From: Mesotaenium endlicherianum
Taxonomy: Eukaryota; Streptophyta; Zygnematophyceae; Zygnematales; Mesotaeniaceae
Assembly (NCBI GenBank): GCA_009602735.1
Contig: WELA01004545.1
Coordinates: 62,001 to 126,000 of the forward strand
Reading direction: 5' to 3'
Length of the DNA stretch: 64,000 bases
Shown: positions 54,364-64,000 of the stretch, piece after piece
How the letters are laid out: the number at the start of each line of letters is the position of its first letter
How positions within the stretch are numbered: the stretch's first letter is position 1
Notes under the pieces: generated by a model
What the model saw: the letters and a program-made list of their open reading frames with translations, nothing else
The model's database searches: none
What the model was told of the DNA's origin: nothing
Position numbers and translations under genes: made by a program

Positions 54364-54843
54364 TTATTTTAGTTTGCGGTTAAGGGCAATCATCTTCAAT
54401 GCGGTAACCGCCGCTTCTTCACCTTTATGGCCGTGCTTGCCACCGATGCGTTCCTTAGCTTGTTCTTCATTATCTACGGTGAGTATACCAAAGATAACAG
54501 GCGCGTCGAGCATGAGGTTTAGTTCCAGCACACCATCGGTCACCGCCTTGCATACATAATCGAAATGCGGCGTATCGCCCCTGATCACTGCGCCGAGTGT
54601 GATGTAAGCGTCGGGAGGTGTTGCCGCATACGCGTAATGGTTCTTAACAGCGAAAGAAATTTCAAAAGCGCCGGGCACGATAAGGGTTTTACAATCGATG
54701 CCATGAGCTTTGAGAATTTTCTTTGCACCGGCCTCCAGTTTATTTACGATGGGGGCGTTCCATTCTGTTTTAACAATAACAACAAAGGCATCCTTGATGG
54801 AGGGGATGCCTTTGTTCAATGTGGTATTTCCTGGTGTAGCCAT
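54364..54843 (-). CDS. ribH: 6,7-dimethyl-8-ribityllumazine synthase
   Basis: A 159-residue enzyme of riboflavin synthesis that condenses 5-amino-6-ribitylaminouracil with 3,4-dihydroxybutanone 4-phosphate. It shows family motifs TEWNAPIVNKL, VPGAFEISFAV, ALGAVIRGDTPHFDYVC (with the catalytic His) and APVIFGILTVDNEEQA. Its ATG overlaps the stop of the upstream TPR gene (TAATG), giving translational coupling. Confidence 0.96.
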   Translation of the reverse strand: MATPGNTTLNKGIPSIKDAFVVIVKTEWNAPIVNKLEAGAKKILKAHGIDCKTLIVPGAFEISFAVKNHYAYAATPPDAYITLGAVIRGDTPHFDYVCKAVTDGVLELNLMLDAPVIFGILTVDNEEQAKERIGGKHGHKGEEAAVTALKMIALNRKLK

Positions 54844-55541
54844 TATTTTACACTGAAATCGTTTTTATCAATACTCAGGCGATAGATGTATTTATCGGCC
54901 TGGAAACCTTTATCGGTACGGGGAAATTTATCTTTCAATTCTTTGTACAGTTCCAGCGCTTCTTTTGTTTTACCGGTGGTTTCAGACAGCAGCGCTGCGC
55001 GAAACAGGTATTCTGCTGAATTGCTTTCATCGGTCTCAAAAGTGGAAGCTGCTTTTTTGTACGACTCGATGGCTTCGTCTTTCTTGTTCAGTTCTGCATA
55101 AGCATCACCCAGGCAGCCATAAGCCATGAGCTGGATCTGTTTGGCACCGGTAGAAAAATCTTTCAGGTACTTTACAGCGTTATTGAAATCGCCCAAACGC
55201 AGGTAGCTTACGCCGGCATAATAATGCGCCAGGTTAGCCGCTTTGGTACCACTGAAATTATTGATCACATATAATGCGCCTTTGTATTGGCCATCGCCGT
55301 TCAGCGCCAGGTTCAGCGAGTCTTTGGCGAAATAGTCCTGGGCTTTGAACAGCGCTTCAGCTGCTTTCTCTTCTTTGGGTTTAACGATGTATTGTTGGTA
55401 AACATACCATCCGCCGCCAATGATAATGATGGCTGCTACTGCAATCATCACCGGCTTTTGGATGCGTTGCCAGGTGCTTTGCAGACGTACCAGTGATTCG
55501 TGGTGTTCAGAACTCAATTCGTGTTCGTGCTTATCGCTCAT
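54843..55541 (-). CDS. Membrane-anchored tetratricopeptide repeat protein
   Basis: A 232-residue protein with a short cytoplasmic N-terminus, one membrane helix (PVMIAVAAIIIIGGGWYVYQ, about 32-51) and TPR helices over the rest (LAHYYAGVSYLRLGDFNNAV, AYGCLGDAYAELNKKDEAIE). The layout is like the YfgM/BamD-related periplasmic chaperone-type TPR proteins. It is found in front of ribH in many Bacteroidota and overlaps it here. The function is not established; it probably assists envelope protein assembly. Confidence 0.85.
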   Translation of the reverse strand: MSDKHEHELSSEHHESLVRLQSTWQRIQKPVMIAVAAIIIIGGGWYVYQQYIVKPKEEKAAEALFKAQDYFAKDSLNLALNGDGQYKGALYVINNFSGTKAANLAHYYAGVSYLRLGDFNNAVKYLKDFSTGAKQIQLMAYGCLGDAYAELNKKDEAIESYKKAASTFETDESNSAEYLFRAALLSETTGKTKEALELYKELKDKFPRTDKGFQADKYIYRLSIDKNDFSVK

Positions 55542-55570
55542 GGAAAAATTGATTTGTAATTAAGATAGAG

Positions 55571-56566
55571 TTAGTCAACAATAAATTCATACTGCTGGTC
55601 AATGTACACGTCTTTCAGTACTTCGCTTTCATCGGGCCAGGGGCTTTCTTCGGCGAATTTAACAGAGGCATCCACCACTGCACCGATGCGGGTATCGATC
55701 GCATTCAGTTCTTCTTCAGAAGCGTATTTATTAGACAGGATGGTGGTTTTCACTTTCGTAATGGGGTCCTGATCTTTGTATTCATCTACTTCCTCCTTGG
55801 AACGGTATTTCTGCGGATCGGAAATAGAATGCCCTTTATAACGGTAGGTTTTCAGTTCCAGCAGGGTAGGACCATCTCCCTGGCGGGCCCTTTTCACGGC
55901 ACGGGCAACGGCTTCGTGCACGTTTTCAGGGGTCATACCATCTACCATATCAGCCGGCATTTCGTAAGCGTCGGCCAGTTTATAAATATCTATTACGTTG
56001 CTGGTACGTTCTACAGAAGTACCCATGGCATAGTTGTTATTCTCGCAGATGAAGATCACCGGCAGTTTCCACAGCATGGCCAGGTTAAAGGTCTCGTGCA
56101 GGATACCCTGGCGGGCAGCGCCATCGCCAAAGAAGCAAAGCGCAACGTTATTGGTGCCTTTGTATTTTTCAGCAAAAGCCAGTCCCGCGCCTGTTCCGAT
56201 CTGTGCACCTACAATACCGTGGCCGCCGAAGAAACGATGCTCCAGGCTGAAGAAGTGCATACTGCCGCCCTTTCCTTTGGCGCAGCCGGTGGCTTTACCG
56301 TAGAGCTCTGCCATACAGGCATTGGGCGCTACGCCTTTGGCCAGGGCCAGACCGTGGTCGCGGTAAGCGGTAATGAACGGATCGTCCTGCTGCGTAGCGG
56401 TCATGCAACCGGCGGCAATGGCTTCCTGCCCAACATAAGCATGGAAAAAGCCGCGGATCTTACCGGCCATTTTATACATTTCTTCCGCTTTCAGTTCAAA
56501 CTGGCGGATCAGTTGCATCAACTCATACCAGTACAGGTAGGTTTCTTTGGAGAATTTTGTAGCCAC
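55571..56566 (-). CDS. pdhA: Pyruvate dehydrogenase E1 component, alpha subunit
   Basis: The 331-residue thiamine-pyrophosphate enzyme subunit starts the oxidative decarboxylation of pyruvate to acetyl-CoA. It contains GFFHAYVGQEAIAAGC, AYRDHGLALAKG, the TPP motif FFGDGAARQGILHETFNLA through ENNNYAMGTS, and the phosphorylation-loop-like RYKGHSISDPQKYR. The start is a GTG (56564-56566), 20 nt downstream of an exact TATATTTG promoter box. The beta subunit is not adjacent, as is usual in this phylum. Confidence 0.96.
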   Translation of the reverse strand: MATKFSKETYLYWYELMQLIRQFELKAEEMYKMAGKIRGFFHAYVGQEAIAAGCMTATQQDDPFITAYRDHGLALAKGVAPNACMAELYGKATGCAKGKGGSMHFFSLEHRFFGGHGIVGAQIGTGAGLAFAEKYKGTNNVALCFFGDGAARQGILHETFNLAMLWKLPVIFICENNNYAMGTSVERTSNVIDIYKLADAYEMPADMVDGMTPENVHEAVARAVKRARQGDGPTLLELKTYRYKGHSISDPQKYRSKEEVDEYKDQDPITKVKTTILSNKYASEEELNAIDTRIGAVVDASVKFAEESPWPDESEVLKDVYIDQQYEFIVD

Positions 56567-56585
56567 TATACGAAATTTTGAGGGG

Positions 56586-56593
56586 CAAATATA
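56586..56593 (-). promoter_or_regulatory. TATATTTG -7 box of pdhA
   Basis: An exact TAnnTTTG match on the minus strand, 19 nt before the pdhA GTG. Confidence 0.45.
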
Positions 56594-56617
56594 AGGAAGT
56601 TAGGGGTTCAATCATCT

Positions 56618-58249
56618 TTAGCTTTCCTGCATAAAGGGATAGCCGTAATTCACCGGCGGATTAAAAGTTTCTTTAATGGTTCTGGCGCTCAGCCAACGGT
56701 AGAGGTTCAGCATGCTGCCGGCCTTGTCGTTCGTACCGGAGGCGCGCGCGCCGCCAAAAGGCTGCTGGCCTACCACGGCACCGGTGGGCTTGTCGTTGAT
56801 GTAGAAATTACCGGCGGCATTGCGCAGCTTGTTGGTGGCCAGTTCCACGGCAGCCCTGTCCTGCGAAAGGATCGAGCCGGTGAGTGCATAGGGCGAAGTA
56901 CTGTCCACCAGGTCGAGGGCCGCTTCGAATTCGTCGGCATCGTAAGTATAGATGGTCAGTACGGGCCCGAATATCTCTTCACACAAAGAAGCATATTTGG
57001 GGTCGGTGGTTTCAATAACAGTAGGTTCTATAAAATAACCGTGTTTTTTATCGTATTTACCGCCCACCAGTATCTTGGCCTTCTTGTCTTTCTTAGCATT
57101 ATCAATATACCGGGCGATATTGTTGAAAGCTTTCTCATTGATCACCGCATTGATGAAGTTGCTGAAATCTTCTACCGATCCCATTTTCATGCTTTGAATG
57201 GCGGCCACCAGTTTGGTCTTCACCTGTTCAGCGATGTTGCTGGGCAAATAAGCGCGGGAAGCAGCAGAACATTTCTGCCCCTGGAATTCAAAAGCGCCCC
57301 TGGCCAGCGCTGTTACCACTGCATCTACATCGGCGCTCTTATGTGCGATCACAAAATCCTTACCGCCGGTTTCGCCAACGATGCGCGGATACGTGCGGTA
57401 TTTGGGAATGTTTTCACCGATGGTCTTCCACATGGAATTGAAAACACCGGTAGAGCCCGTGAAATGAACACCGGCAAAGTCGCGGTGACTGAAACATACT
57501 TTACCCAAAGTAGGACCGTCTACATAGATCAGGTTGATCACGCCGTCGGGCAGGCCGGCTTCTTTGAGGATGCGCATAAAGATCTGTGCAGAATAGATTT
57601 GTGTATTGGCAGGCTTCCATACTACCACGTTGCCGCACATGGCTGCAGAAGTGGGGAGGTTACCACCGATGGCGGTGAAGTTGAAAGGTGTAACGGCCAA
57701 CACGAACCCTTCCAGCGGGCGCCATTCGAGGCGGTTGTGCATACCCGGACCGGAAATAGGTTGTTGCTTATATATCTCGCTCAGGAAATGTACGTTGAAA
57801 CGTAAGAAGTCGATCAGCTCACAGGCGCTGTCGATCTCGGCCTGGTAAGCGTTCTTGCTCTGCCCGAGCATGGTGCAGGCATTCATCTGGTAGCGGTACT
57901 TGGTAGCCAAAAGATCGGCTGCTTTTAAAAAGATATGCGCCCTGTTTTCCCAGCTCATGGCAGCCCAGTCTTCCTTGGCTTTCAGCGCGGCGTCGATGGC
58001 TTGCTTCACATGTTTTTCTTCACCCATGTGAAAATGGCCCAGGGTATGGGCTATCTCATGCGGCGGGTGGATGGCTATTTTCTTTCCTGTTTTTATTGCT
58101 TTACCGCCGATATACATGGGGATATCCAGTTCTTTTTTCTTCAGGTCGGCGAGGGCCTTTTTCAAAGCGTTCTTTTCATTGCTGCCCGGAGCATACGACA
58201 GTACGGGCTCATTGACAGGCATGGGGTAAGAGAAATAACCAAGACTCAT
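56618..58249 (-). CDS. pruA: L-glutamate gamma-semialdehyde dehydrogenase (1-pyrroline-5-carboxylate dehydrogenase)
   Basis: A 543-residue aldehyde dehydrogenase that oxidises glutamate semialdehyde to glutamate in proline breakdown. Its N-terminus NEPVLSYAPGSNEKNALKKA is typical of the stand-alone bacterial/mitochondrial type. Other key parts are VVWKPANTQIYSA, RIVGETGGKDFVIAHKSAD with the general-base Glu, the nucleophile Cys in FQGQKCSAASRAYLP, CEEIFGPVLTIYTYD, and the C-terminal FGGARASGTNDKAG. No proline dehydrogenase is adjacent. An exact TAACTTTG promoter box lies 29 nt upstream. Confidence 0.96.
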   Translation of the reverse strand: MSLGYFSYPMPVNEPVLSYAPGSNEKNALKKALADLKKKELDIPMYIGGKAIKTGKKIAIHPPHEIAHTLGHFHMGEEKHVKQAIDAALKAKEDWAAMSWENRAHIFLKAADLLATKYRYQMNACTMLGQSKNAYQAEIDSACELIDFLRFNVHFLSEIYKQQPISGPGMHNRLEWRPLEGFVLAVTPFNFTAIGGNLPTSAAMCGNVVVWKPANTQIYSAQIFMRILKEAGLPDGVINLIYVDGPTLGKVCFSHRDFAGVHFTGSTGVFNSMWKTIGENIPKYRTYPRIVGETGGKDFVIAHKSADVDAVVTALARGAFEFQGQKCSAASRAYLPSNIAEQVKTKLVAAIQSMKMGSVEDFSNFINAVINEKAFNNIARYIDNAKKDKKAKILVGGKYDKKHGYFIEPTVIETTDPKYASLCEEIFGPVLTIYTYDADEFEAALDLVDSTSPYALTGSILSQDRAAVELATNKLRNAAGNFYINDKPTGAVVGQQPFGGARASGTNDKAGSMLNLYRWLSARTIKETFNPPVNYGYPFMQES

Positions 58250-58277
58250 GTTAGGTATTTTATAGTTTTAGCGACGG

Positions 58278-58285
58278 CAAAGTTA
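58278..58285 (-). promoter_or_regulatory. TAACTTTG -7 box of pruA
   Basis: An exact TAnnTTTG match on the minus strand, 28 nt before the pruA ATG. Confidence 0.45.
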
Positions 58286-58300
58286 CGAATTCGGACAGGC

Positions 58301-58753
58301 TCAAAAAAGCTCGATTTTATGCCGGGCTTCGTAGTTGAAAGGGATGGTGGTATAGATACCTGCTTTGCCTACACGGGTAGTTCCTTTTACATTCACCAGT
58401 ACTTCTTTATTGAAAAGAAAAGTAAGGGCGTTTTTGAAAACAGTCTTCATGTCTACCATGATCTTGGAAGGAAGGGTGAATTCTGAAAGACGGCTGATAT
58501 GCATTAACGTGTCGAGCTGGTATTTTCCCAGGTAACGGTTATCAATATAAACGTCGCAATCTACTTTTTGCAGGTTAACGCCAAAATGATTGGGGTTGTA
58601 GTACACCAGGTCCATCGTAAGGGCTGTCTGGTCATAACCCACGCTCTCCACTTTCACATTTTTGATATCCCGATAATCAAAGGCCTGGGGTTTTGCGCAA
58701 GCGAATAAGCAACTGATGGCTACCAGGAAAACAAAGGGGCGTAACTTTTTCAA
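58301..58753 (-). CDS. LEA type 2 family lipoprotein
   Basis: A 150-residue lipoprotein with lipobox SCLFAC at about residue 19 and an LEA14/WHy-like immunoglobulin-type fold (VESVGYDQTALTMDLVYYNP, NHFGVNLQKVDCDVYIDNRY), as in desiccation-tolerance-related proteins widely kept in Bacteroidota with unknown role. The start is a TTG at 58751-58753: an in-frame TAA lies just upstream and there is no ATG before the signal peptide. An exact TAAGTTTG box sits 16 nt upstream. Confidence 0.85.
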   Translation of the reverse strand: MKKLRPFVFLVAISCLFACAKPQAFDYRDIKNVKVESVGYDQTALTMDLVYYNPNHFGVNLQKVDCDVYIDNRYLGKYQLDTLMHISRLSEFTLPSKIMVDMKTVFKNALTFLFNKEVLVNVKGTTRVGKAGIYTTIPFNYEARHKIELF

Positions 58754-58769
58754 AACACCGGTTTTGCAG

Positions 58770-58777
58770 CAAACTTA
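58770..58777 (-). promoter_or_regulatory. TAAGTTTG -7 box of the LEA-2 lipoprotein gene
   Basis: An exact TAnnTTTG match on the minus strand, 16 nt before the TTG start. Confidence 0.4.
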
Positions 58778-59289
58778 TGGCAAGTCACTCAAAATGAAAT
58801 CTTAAGTTACAACCTGTCATCCTCCGTGAACAACAGCTACGATATCACTCCAGTGACCTTTATTTTTCAACCCATCGAAGCAGATGGCTCTGTATTCCTG
58901 CACTTCCACATAAATGACCGTCTTAACTGTTTTTTCAAAAAGACCGGATTGTTAATGCCACTGGTAACCCATCACTAAAAAGTTTCGTAACCCTGTCAAC
59001 TGTGAAGAGAATGTGGAATAGAGTAGGATGTGCCTCTTTTACCTTTATGCGCTAAAGCCATTGGAATTGATTTGTGGGAAGTGGTATGTCGTAGCACCAA
59101 ACTTTTGCTATTTCAGTACTAAAGAAGTTAGAAAAATGGAGTGAATAACATGTTTTTCTGAAACTCAATTTTTTAGTAAACAAATAATCTATTCAAATAA
59201 TTTAAAATCAATTAATTGTAGTTATTTAATTAGAGTTAATAGCGCAGCTATTTTAGTCGTAAAAGGTATCTATTATAGATTATAACACC
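58778..59289. other. Intergenic region, increasingly AT-rich, no supported gene
   Basis: About 510 bp between divergent genes. A GTG-initiated 50-codon frame (58826-58978, VNNSYDITPVTF...) is protein-like but has no ATG and no recognised family. From about 59100 the sequence turns very AT-rich and probably holds the promoter for the WbqC-like gene. No tRNA, structured RNA motif or terminator was recognised. Confidence 0.5.
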
Positions 59290-59964
59290 ATGAATGTAAA
59301 TATAGGCAATAATGGGCTAATAGTCATTGAAAATCAATATTTTCCAACAATTAATTGGATAAATATTTTGTTTCTCAATAAAGATATAAAAATTGATCTA
59401 TGCGAAACCTACCAAAAAATGAGTTTTCGCAACAGGTGCGTGGTTGCAGGCAGCAATGGTTTGGTGCATTTATCGGTACCCCTGCAGAAAGGAAGGTCGC
59501 AGCGCCAGCCGATGAAGGATGTGAAGATCAGTTACGCTACCGACTGGCAACTACAGCATTGGCGAACGATCGAATCCTGTTATGGACGTTCCCCTTTCTT
59601 TGAATTTTACCGCGATTGGCTGGAAGCTTTTTACAAAAAACAGCCGGTTTTTTTGGCAGACATGAACCTGGAAATACTGGAATGGGTGCGCAAACAAACG
59701 GGACTGGAAAAGTCATGGGAAGTCCTCGACCGCGAAACAGACCATCCCATCGATCCGCGAGCCATTGACCTGAGGGGGTATTTCATGCCTAAAAATTTCC
59801 AGTCGCCCGAGAGATGCCCTCACCCCATTGTGTACACCCAGGTGTTTGAAGACCGCATCGGGTTCCAGCCCAACTTGTCGGTCCTGGACCTGTTGTGTTG
59901 TACCGGACCCCAAGCCCGCTTGCTGCTCCAAAACAGCGATTTTTTCCCCGGAGCAAAGATTTAA
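59290..59964 (+). CDS. WbqC-like family protein
   Basis: A 224-residue protein of the WbqC family, often met in O-antigen or glycan clusters and in Bacteroidota genomes as a single gene; its enzymatic role is unproven. Family features are NQYFPTINWINILF, ETYQKMSFRNRCVVAG, HLSVPLQKGR, DWQLQHWRTIESCYGRSPFF, and the end LSVLDLLCCTGPQARLLL. The first 40 codons are strikingly AT-rich, then composition jumps to that of the neighbours at about 59410. Still, the AT-rich part encodes a normal family N-terminus. Confidence 0.85.
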   Translation: MNVNIGNNGLIVIENQYFPTINWINILFLNKDIKIDLCETYQKMSFRNRCVVAGSNGLVHLSVPLQKGRSQRQPMKDVKISYATDWQLQHWRTIESCYGRSPFFEFYRDWLEAFYKKQPVFLADMNLEILEWVRKQTGLEKSWEVLDRETDHPIDPRAIDLRGYFMPKNFQSPERCPHPIVYTQVFEDRIGFQPNLSVLDLLCCTGPQARLLLQNSDFFPGAKI

Positions 59965-60043
59965 AGTAGCCGAATAGATTTTCCTCTTAATTTTAGTACC
60001 CGTCCCACATATCCTACTGTGTAAGAACTGTATCTGCCCTGCT

Positions 60044-60051
60044 TAGTTTTG
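60044..60051 (+). promoter_or_regulatory. TAGTTTTG -7 box of the PKD surface protein gene
   Basis: An exact TAnnTTTG match, 28 nt before the ATG at 60080. Confidence 0.4.
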
Positions 60052-60079
60052 TTAATGAACTGAACCATTGAGCCGCCGA

Positions 60080-63000
60080 TGACCAAACACCGACTGCTGC
60101 TTTTATTCGTTTGCCTGGCTTTAAAGGCCTATACGCAGGACTATTCCAATAAAGGCAAGGATTTTTGGTTGGGATACGGCTATCATGTAAGCATGGCTGG
60201 TTCCAATGGGGTGCCTGTAATCACCGGCGGCACACAGGATATGGTACTATATTTTACTTCTGACAAAGACGCCAATGTAACAGTTGAGGTTCCTGCAGTA
60301 GGCTATAAGCAAACCTATTTTGTACCCAAAAACCAGATAACGGTTTCTTATACGCTTCCCAAAACAGGAAGCCAGGATTGCCGGATAGCGGATGCCGGGC
60401 TTTATAATACAGGCATTCATATCACCAGCGATGCACCTATAGTGGCCTATGCACACATTTATAATGCGAGCGTTTCGGGGGCATCTATATTGTTTCCCAC
60501 CAATACCCTGGGCAAGGATTACTATTCGGTGAATTATACACAATCGTCCAATCAGTCTTATGCCAATTCTTTCTTCTTCGTTGTGGCAACGGAAGACAAT
60601 ACAACGGTTGAAATAACGCCTACGGCCGCCAATAAAAATGGGAAGCCTGCCGGTCTGCCATTTACCGTTACCTTGAAACAGGGACAGATCTACAATGTCA
60701 TGGGAACAACCAGCGGCAACCAGGGTACCGACCTTACCGGTTCGAGGATACGGTCCATCAGCAGTAATGGGAGCGGCGGATGTAAAAAGATCGCGGTATT
60801 TTCCGGTTCTGGTAAGATCAGTATTGGAGGATCGGGAACGGGTACGGCCGACAACCTCTTTGCGCAAGCATTTCCCGCGGTGGCCTGGGGTAAGCGTTAC
60901 CTGACTGCCCCAACCGGCTCACAACCCAATAATTTCTTCCGGGTTTGTGTAACCGATCCAACTACTGTTGTTAAACTGAATGGTGTGCCCTTACCCTCAT
61001 CCACCCTGATCAACGGCTTTTATTATCAATTCAAGAACAGCAGCCTGCCTGGTTATAATCCGGCAGCGCCCAATCTCATCGAATCAGATAAACCCGTACT
61101 GGTAGCGCAATATTGTACCACACAAGGACAGGAGGGTAATCCCAATACCTTTCCTTATGGTGATCCTGAAATGATCTACCTCAGCCCGGTAGAACAAACC
61201 ATCAACAAGATCACTTTGTATTCGGCCACCCTCTACAAGATCTTGCAGAGTTATATCAACGTCATCATCAAAAAAGAAGGCGTCAACAGTTTTACACTTG
61301 ATGGAACTTCCATGGCATCGAGTTTCCAGCCGCATCCGCAGGATCCAAACTATGCCTACGCCATCATGTCTGTAGGTTCAGGGCCACATGCTTTGTATGC
61401 TGATACAGGCTTCAATGCCATTGCTTATGGTTTTGGATCGGCGGAAAGTTATGGGTATAATGCAGGAACCAATATCCGCGATTTTACACAAGTGGCTTCG
61501 TTCCGCAATCCTTATGGCGTGGTGGATTCAGCCGTCACTTGTGTCAATACCGCCTTCCAGTTTTCAGTGCCTTTCAATTTTCAGCCAGGCAGTATTTTGT
61601 GGGATTTCTCTGCGGCGCCCAATATCAGTCCGAATGTGCCCATTGGTCCTGCCAATGCACCTGCTTACGACAGTGCGGTGGCTGCGAGCGGACAAACACT
61701 TTACTACTACAGTACCAAACAGAATTATACATTCAGTAAGGCCAATACAGCTGCTTTGCGTGATACGATTAAAGTATACACCACGTCCAACTCACCCGAT
61801 GGATGCGGCAGCACCAGCCAGTTGTTTGCCATTCCCGTTAGTGTGAATCCGTTGCTGGTGGCCCAATTTACCACCACTCAAAGCGGCTGCGTAACAGACT
61901 CGGTTTATATTACCGACCAAAGCACCACCGCGAATGGCGCTGTTACCCGCTGGCTATGGAGTTTTGGAGATGGTACTACTGCGGATAATTCAACTGCTTT
62001 ACTGACTCCCAAAAAATACAGTACGCCGGCCAGTTATACCATCAAACTGAAAGCTGTCTCCGGCATCGGATGCAGTTCAACGGAAACGGTCAATACCGTG
62101 AACCTTTCTTCCAAACCCGTTGCCGGTTTTACCTATCCAGCCGTTACCTGTGTGAATGATAACATTACATATACCGATGCCTCTACAGTACAAACAGGAA
62201 CCATTACACAATGGACCTGGGACCTCGACAATGCGGCAGGGCCTTTGACGGCAAGCACAGGAGCACAACAAACGACCAATTACCAGGCATACGGAAAGAA
62301 AAATGTTACCCTGCAAGTAACTAGCAGCACTGGCTGTAAAAGCGATCTGTTCACACCTGCAACACCTGTTACCATTCACGCGTATCCTGTACCCGGTTTT
62401 GTGATGCCCGAAATATGTTTGAACGATGCACTGGCACAATTCACCGATACGTCAAAAGTAGCAGATGGTACTGCTGCCGGCTTTACTTATAAATGGCAAT
62501 TCAATGCAGGAACACCTCTGGTAACACCCGGACCAAACATAGCTACCAGTACGGCACAAAATCCATCGGTACGATACAATAATTATGGTTATTATAAAGT
62601 GAATCTCACGGTTACTTCCAATGGATGTACTACTGCTATTACTCAAAACTTCACAGTGAATGGTAGTAACCCCACCGCAGATTTTTCAGTGAGCAACAGC
62701 AATGCATTGTGCAGCAACCGGCAGGTGGAGATCACCAATAATTCTTTTGTTGATTTCGGCAACCTGAGCTTTATAGAGATCTATTGGGATCAGAATGATC
62801 TTTCACAGAAAACAGTGGATTCAACACCGGTTCGATATAAAAAATACACGCATCTGTATCCTAATTTCCAGTCGCCCGCTTCGAAGAGTTTTACCATTGT
62901 ACTCAAAGCTTATTCAGGCGCTACTTCTTCTACCTGCAGGAGCCAGGCTTCGCAAACGATTACACTGAATGCAAGCCCGAAAGTAAGTCTCACTACATTG

Positions 63001-64000
63001 CCTGGTATTTGTTATGATGCATCTGCAAGGCTCATCACACAGGCTTCATACAACAACAGCGTATCGAATGCAGCGGGGAGTCCTTCTTTCAGCGGTAATG
63101 GTATTACCAATATTGCGAGCGGACTGTTCGATCCCAAAAAGGCAGGCGTGGGTACTTATCCCATACAATACCTGGCAGTGTCTGACAAAGGTTGTCGCGA
63201 CTTGGCCACACAGAACATAACCGTATGGCCTTCGCCTTTAGCTAAATGGAATGTAGGCAGTTTGCAGTGCGAGAAGAACGCGGTTTCTTTTGTTGACAGT
63301 TCATTGGCCAATTATTCCAATATACGCCAATGGAAATGGGATTTTGGTAACGGCAGCACAGCGAACAGGTCCGACAATACTTCTTTTGGCGTAACCTATA
63401 CTGTTGCGCAGACTTATACCGTATCGTTACAGGTGTCAACAGACAGCGGTTGTGTGAGTACCACCAACACACAATCGGTGAAAGTAAACCCATTGCCCAA
63501 ACCTGCGTTTGCATTGCCGAAAATATGTTTGCCGGATGGCAACGGACAATTCACCGATCAATCTACCATTACCGATGGCTCGCAGGCATTGTTCAGTTAT
63601 TTGTGGAATTTCGGAGATCCCTTCAACAATACGGCAGCGGTGGTAAAGAACCCATCACATCATTACAGCGCAGTGGGACCTTACCCTGTGCAACTGAAAC
63701 TAACATCCAAAGACGGATGCATCGATTCATTGACGCAGATGCTGACTACGATCTACCCGCAACCGAAAGCCGCATTTATTGCCAGCCCTTCAGAAGCCTG
63801 TATGGGTGATACGATCCGTTTTACCGATAAGGGCAATGGCATCACAAGCAATGCCGTATCCTGGAACTGGACGCTTTCGGGTGGGGATGTTTCTGCATTA
63901 CAAAACCCGCTGAAACGTTTTACCGATTCGGGAACATTCAACATCAGTTATTATTTCTTCAACCAGCAAGGATGTGTGAGCGACACGGCTATCCAGCAGG
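60080..64000 (+). CDS. Large IgGFc-binding-domain / PKD-repeat surface protein (partial, runs off the right edge)
   Basis: An uninterrupted frame of 1307 codons starts at ATG 60080 with a signal peptide (KHRLLLLFVCLALKAYTQ) and has no stop before the window end. Residues about 25-460 match the IgGFc-binding N-terminal domain seen in Bacteroidota surface proteins (KDFWLGYGYHVSM, GSQDCRIADAGLYNTGIHIT, NNFFRVCVTDPTTVVKLNG). After that come at least five PKD domains with W-x-W-x-F/D-G cores: WLWSFGDGTT (about 620), WTWDLDNAAG, YKWQFNAGT, WKWDFGNGST and YLWNFGDPFN. Such proteins usually end with a T9SS C-terminal sorting domain, not visible here. Likely a secreted adhesin or gliding-related protein. 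Confidence 0.9.

Noticed and set aside
55829-57805. Plus-strand frames of about 250 codons at 55829-56581 and 57041-57805
   Set aside because: Antisense to pdhA and pruA, which are unambiguous.
58751-58766. CAAAAC-ACCG-GTTTTG inverted repeat as a terminator
   Set aside because: It overlaps the start codon of the LEA-2 gene, the stem is only 6 bp and there is no fitting U-tract.
58826-58978. 50-codon GTG-initiated frame
   Set aside because: Protein-like but no ATG, no recognised family and in an AT-rich gap; not enough support for a gene.
1-64000. CRISPR arrays, tRNAs, rRNAs, insertion sequences, prophage or virus-like elements
   Set aside because: Looked for and not seen: no regular repeat-spacer arrays, no cloverleaf sequences recognised, no transposase, integrase, capsid or reverse transcriptase frames.

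Overview
The window reads as chromosomal DNA of a member of the Bacteroidota, most likely the family Chitinophagaceae. The evidence is SusC/SusD pairs, DUF3823, DUF4249 and IgGFc-binding/PKD proteins, a reg_prop/Y_Y_Y histidine kinase, AraC-type response regulation, short intergenic gaps and several exact TAnnTTTG promoter boxes. The dominant theme is breakdown and use of plant cell-wall and related glycans (pectin, arabinan, rhamnose- and fucose-containing chains). No rRNA, tRNA, CRISPR array, insertion sequence or prophage was seen.

Layout. (1) 1-7337: the edge of an ABC ATPase, kduI (unsaturated uronate isomerase) tail to tail with a LacI regulator, a small frameshifted secreted-protein gene, an Omp85-like outer membrane protein, a HigA/HigB toxin-antitoxin pair in antitoxin-first order, a TfoX-like fragment, a GH29 fucosidase and an OsmC protein. 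(2) 7337-27214: a polysaccharide utilisation locus. A membrane histidine kinase and an AraC-type response regulator, both on the minus strand, bracket a plus-strand block GH127-like / SusC / SusD / DUF3823 / GH2 / GH43 / giant FG-GAP (CRTAC1-like) protein / vanadium haloperoxidase-like PAP2 protein. The FG-GAP gene has one in-frame amber codon. A perfect 9-bp inverted repeat lies in front of the block, and one of its half-sites recurs in front of the response regulator. (3) 27358-38568: more secreted glycan enzymes (glutaminase/DUF4965 type, GH76, GH127/GH146, GH3 with PA14, GH29), interrupted by a two-gene merTP / GDCCVxC metal cassette. (4) 38582-49958: a rhodanese, a TonB receptor and a complete L-rhamnose operon (transporter, fused rhamnulose-1-phosphate aldolase/dehydrogenase, isomerase, kinase) that ends in a GH2 enzyme. 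(5) 49965-64000: a TonB receptor with a DUF4249 lipoprotein, then housekeeping genes (EVE protein, LutA/LldE-like protein, ribH, TPR protein, pdhA, pruA, LEA-2 lipoprotein), a WbqC-like gene with an AT-rich 5' end, and the first 1307 codons of a large IgGFc-binding/PKD surface protein that runs off the right edge.

How the genes fit together (inference): extracellular and periplasmic GH127, GH2, GH43, GH29 and GH3 enzymes release arabinose, galactose, fucose and rhamnose from pectic side chains. SusCD takes up oligosaccharides and the kinase/regulator pair senses them. RhaT and the following enzymes catabolise rhamnose, and KduI handles uronates from the backbone. The most unusual part is the locus at 7337-27214, with its split two-component system and its FG-GAP plus haloperoxidase-like gene pair.
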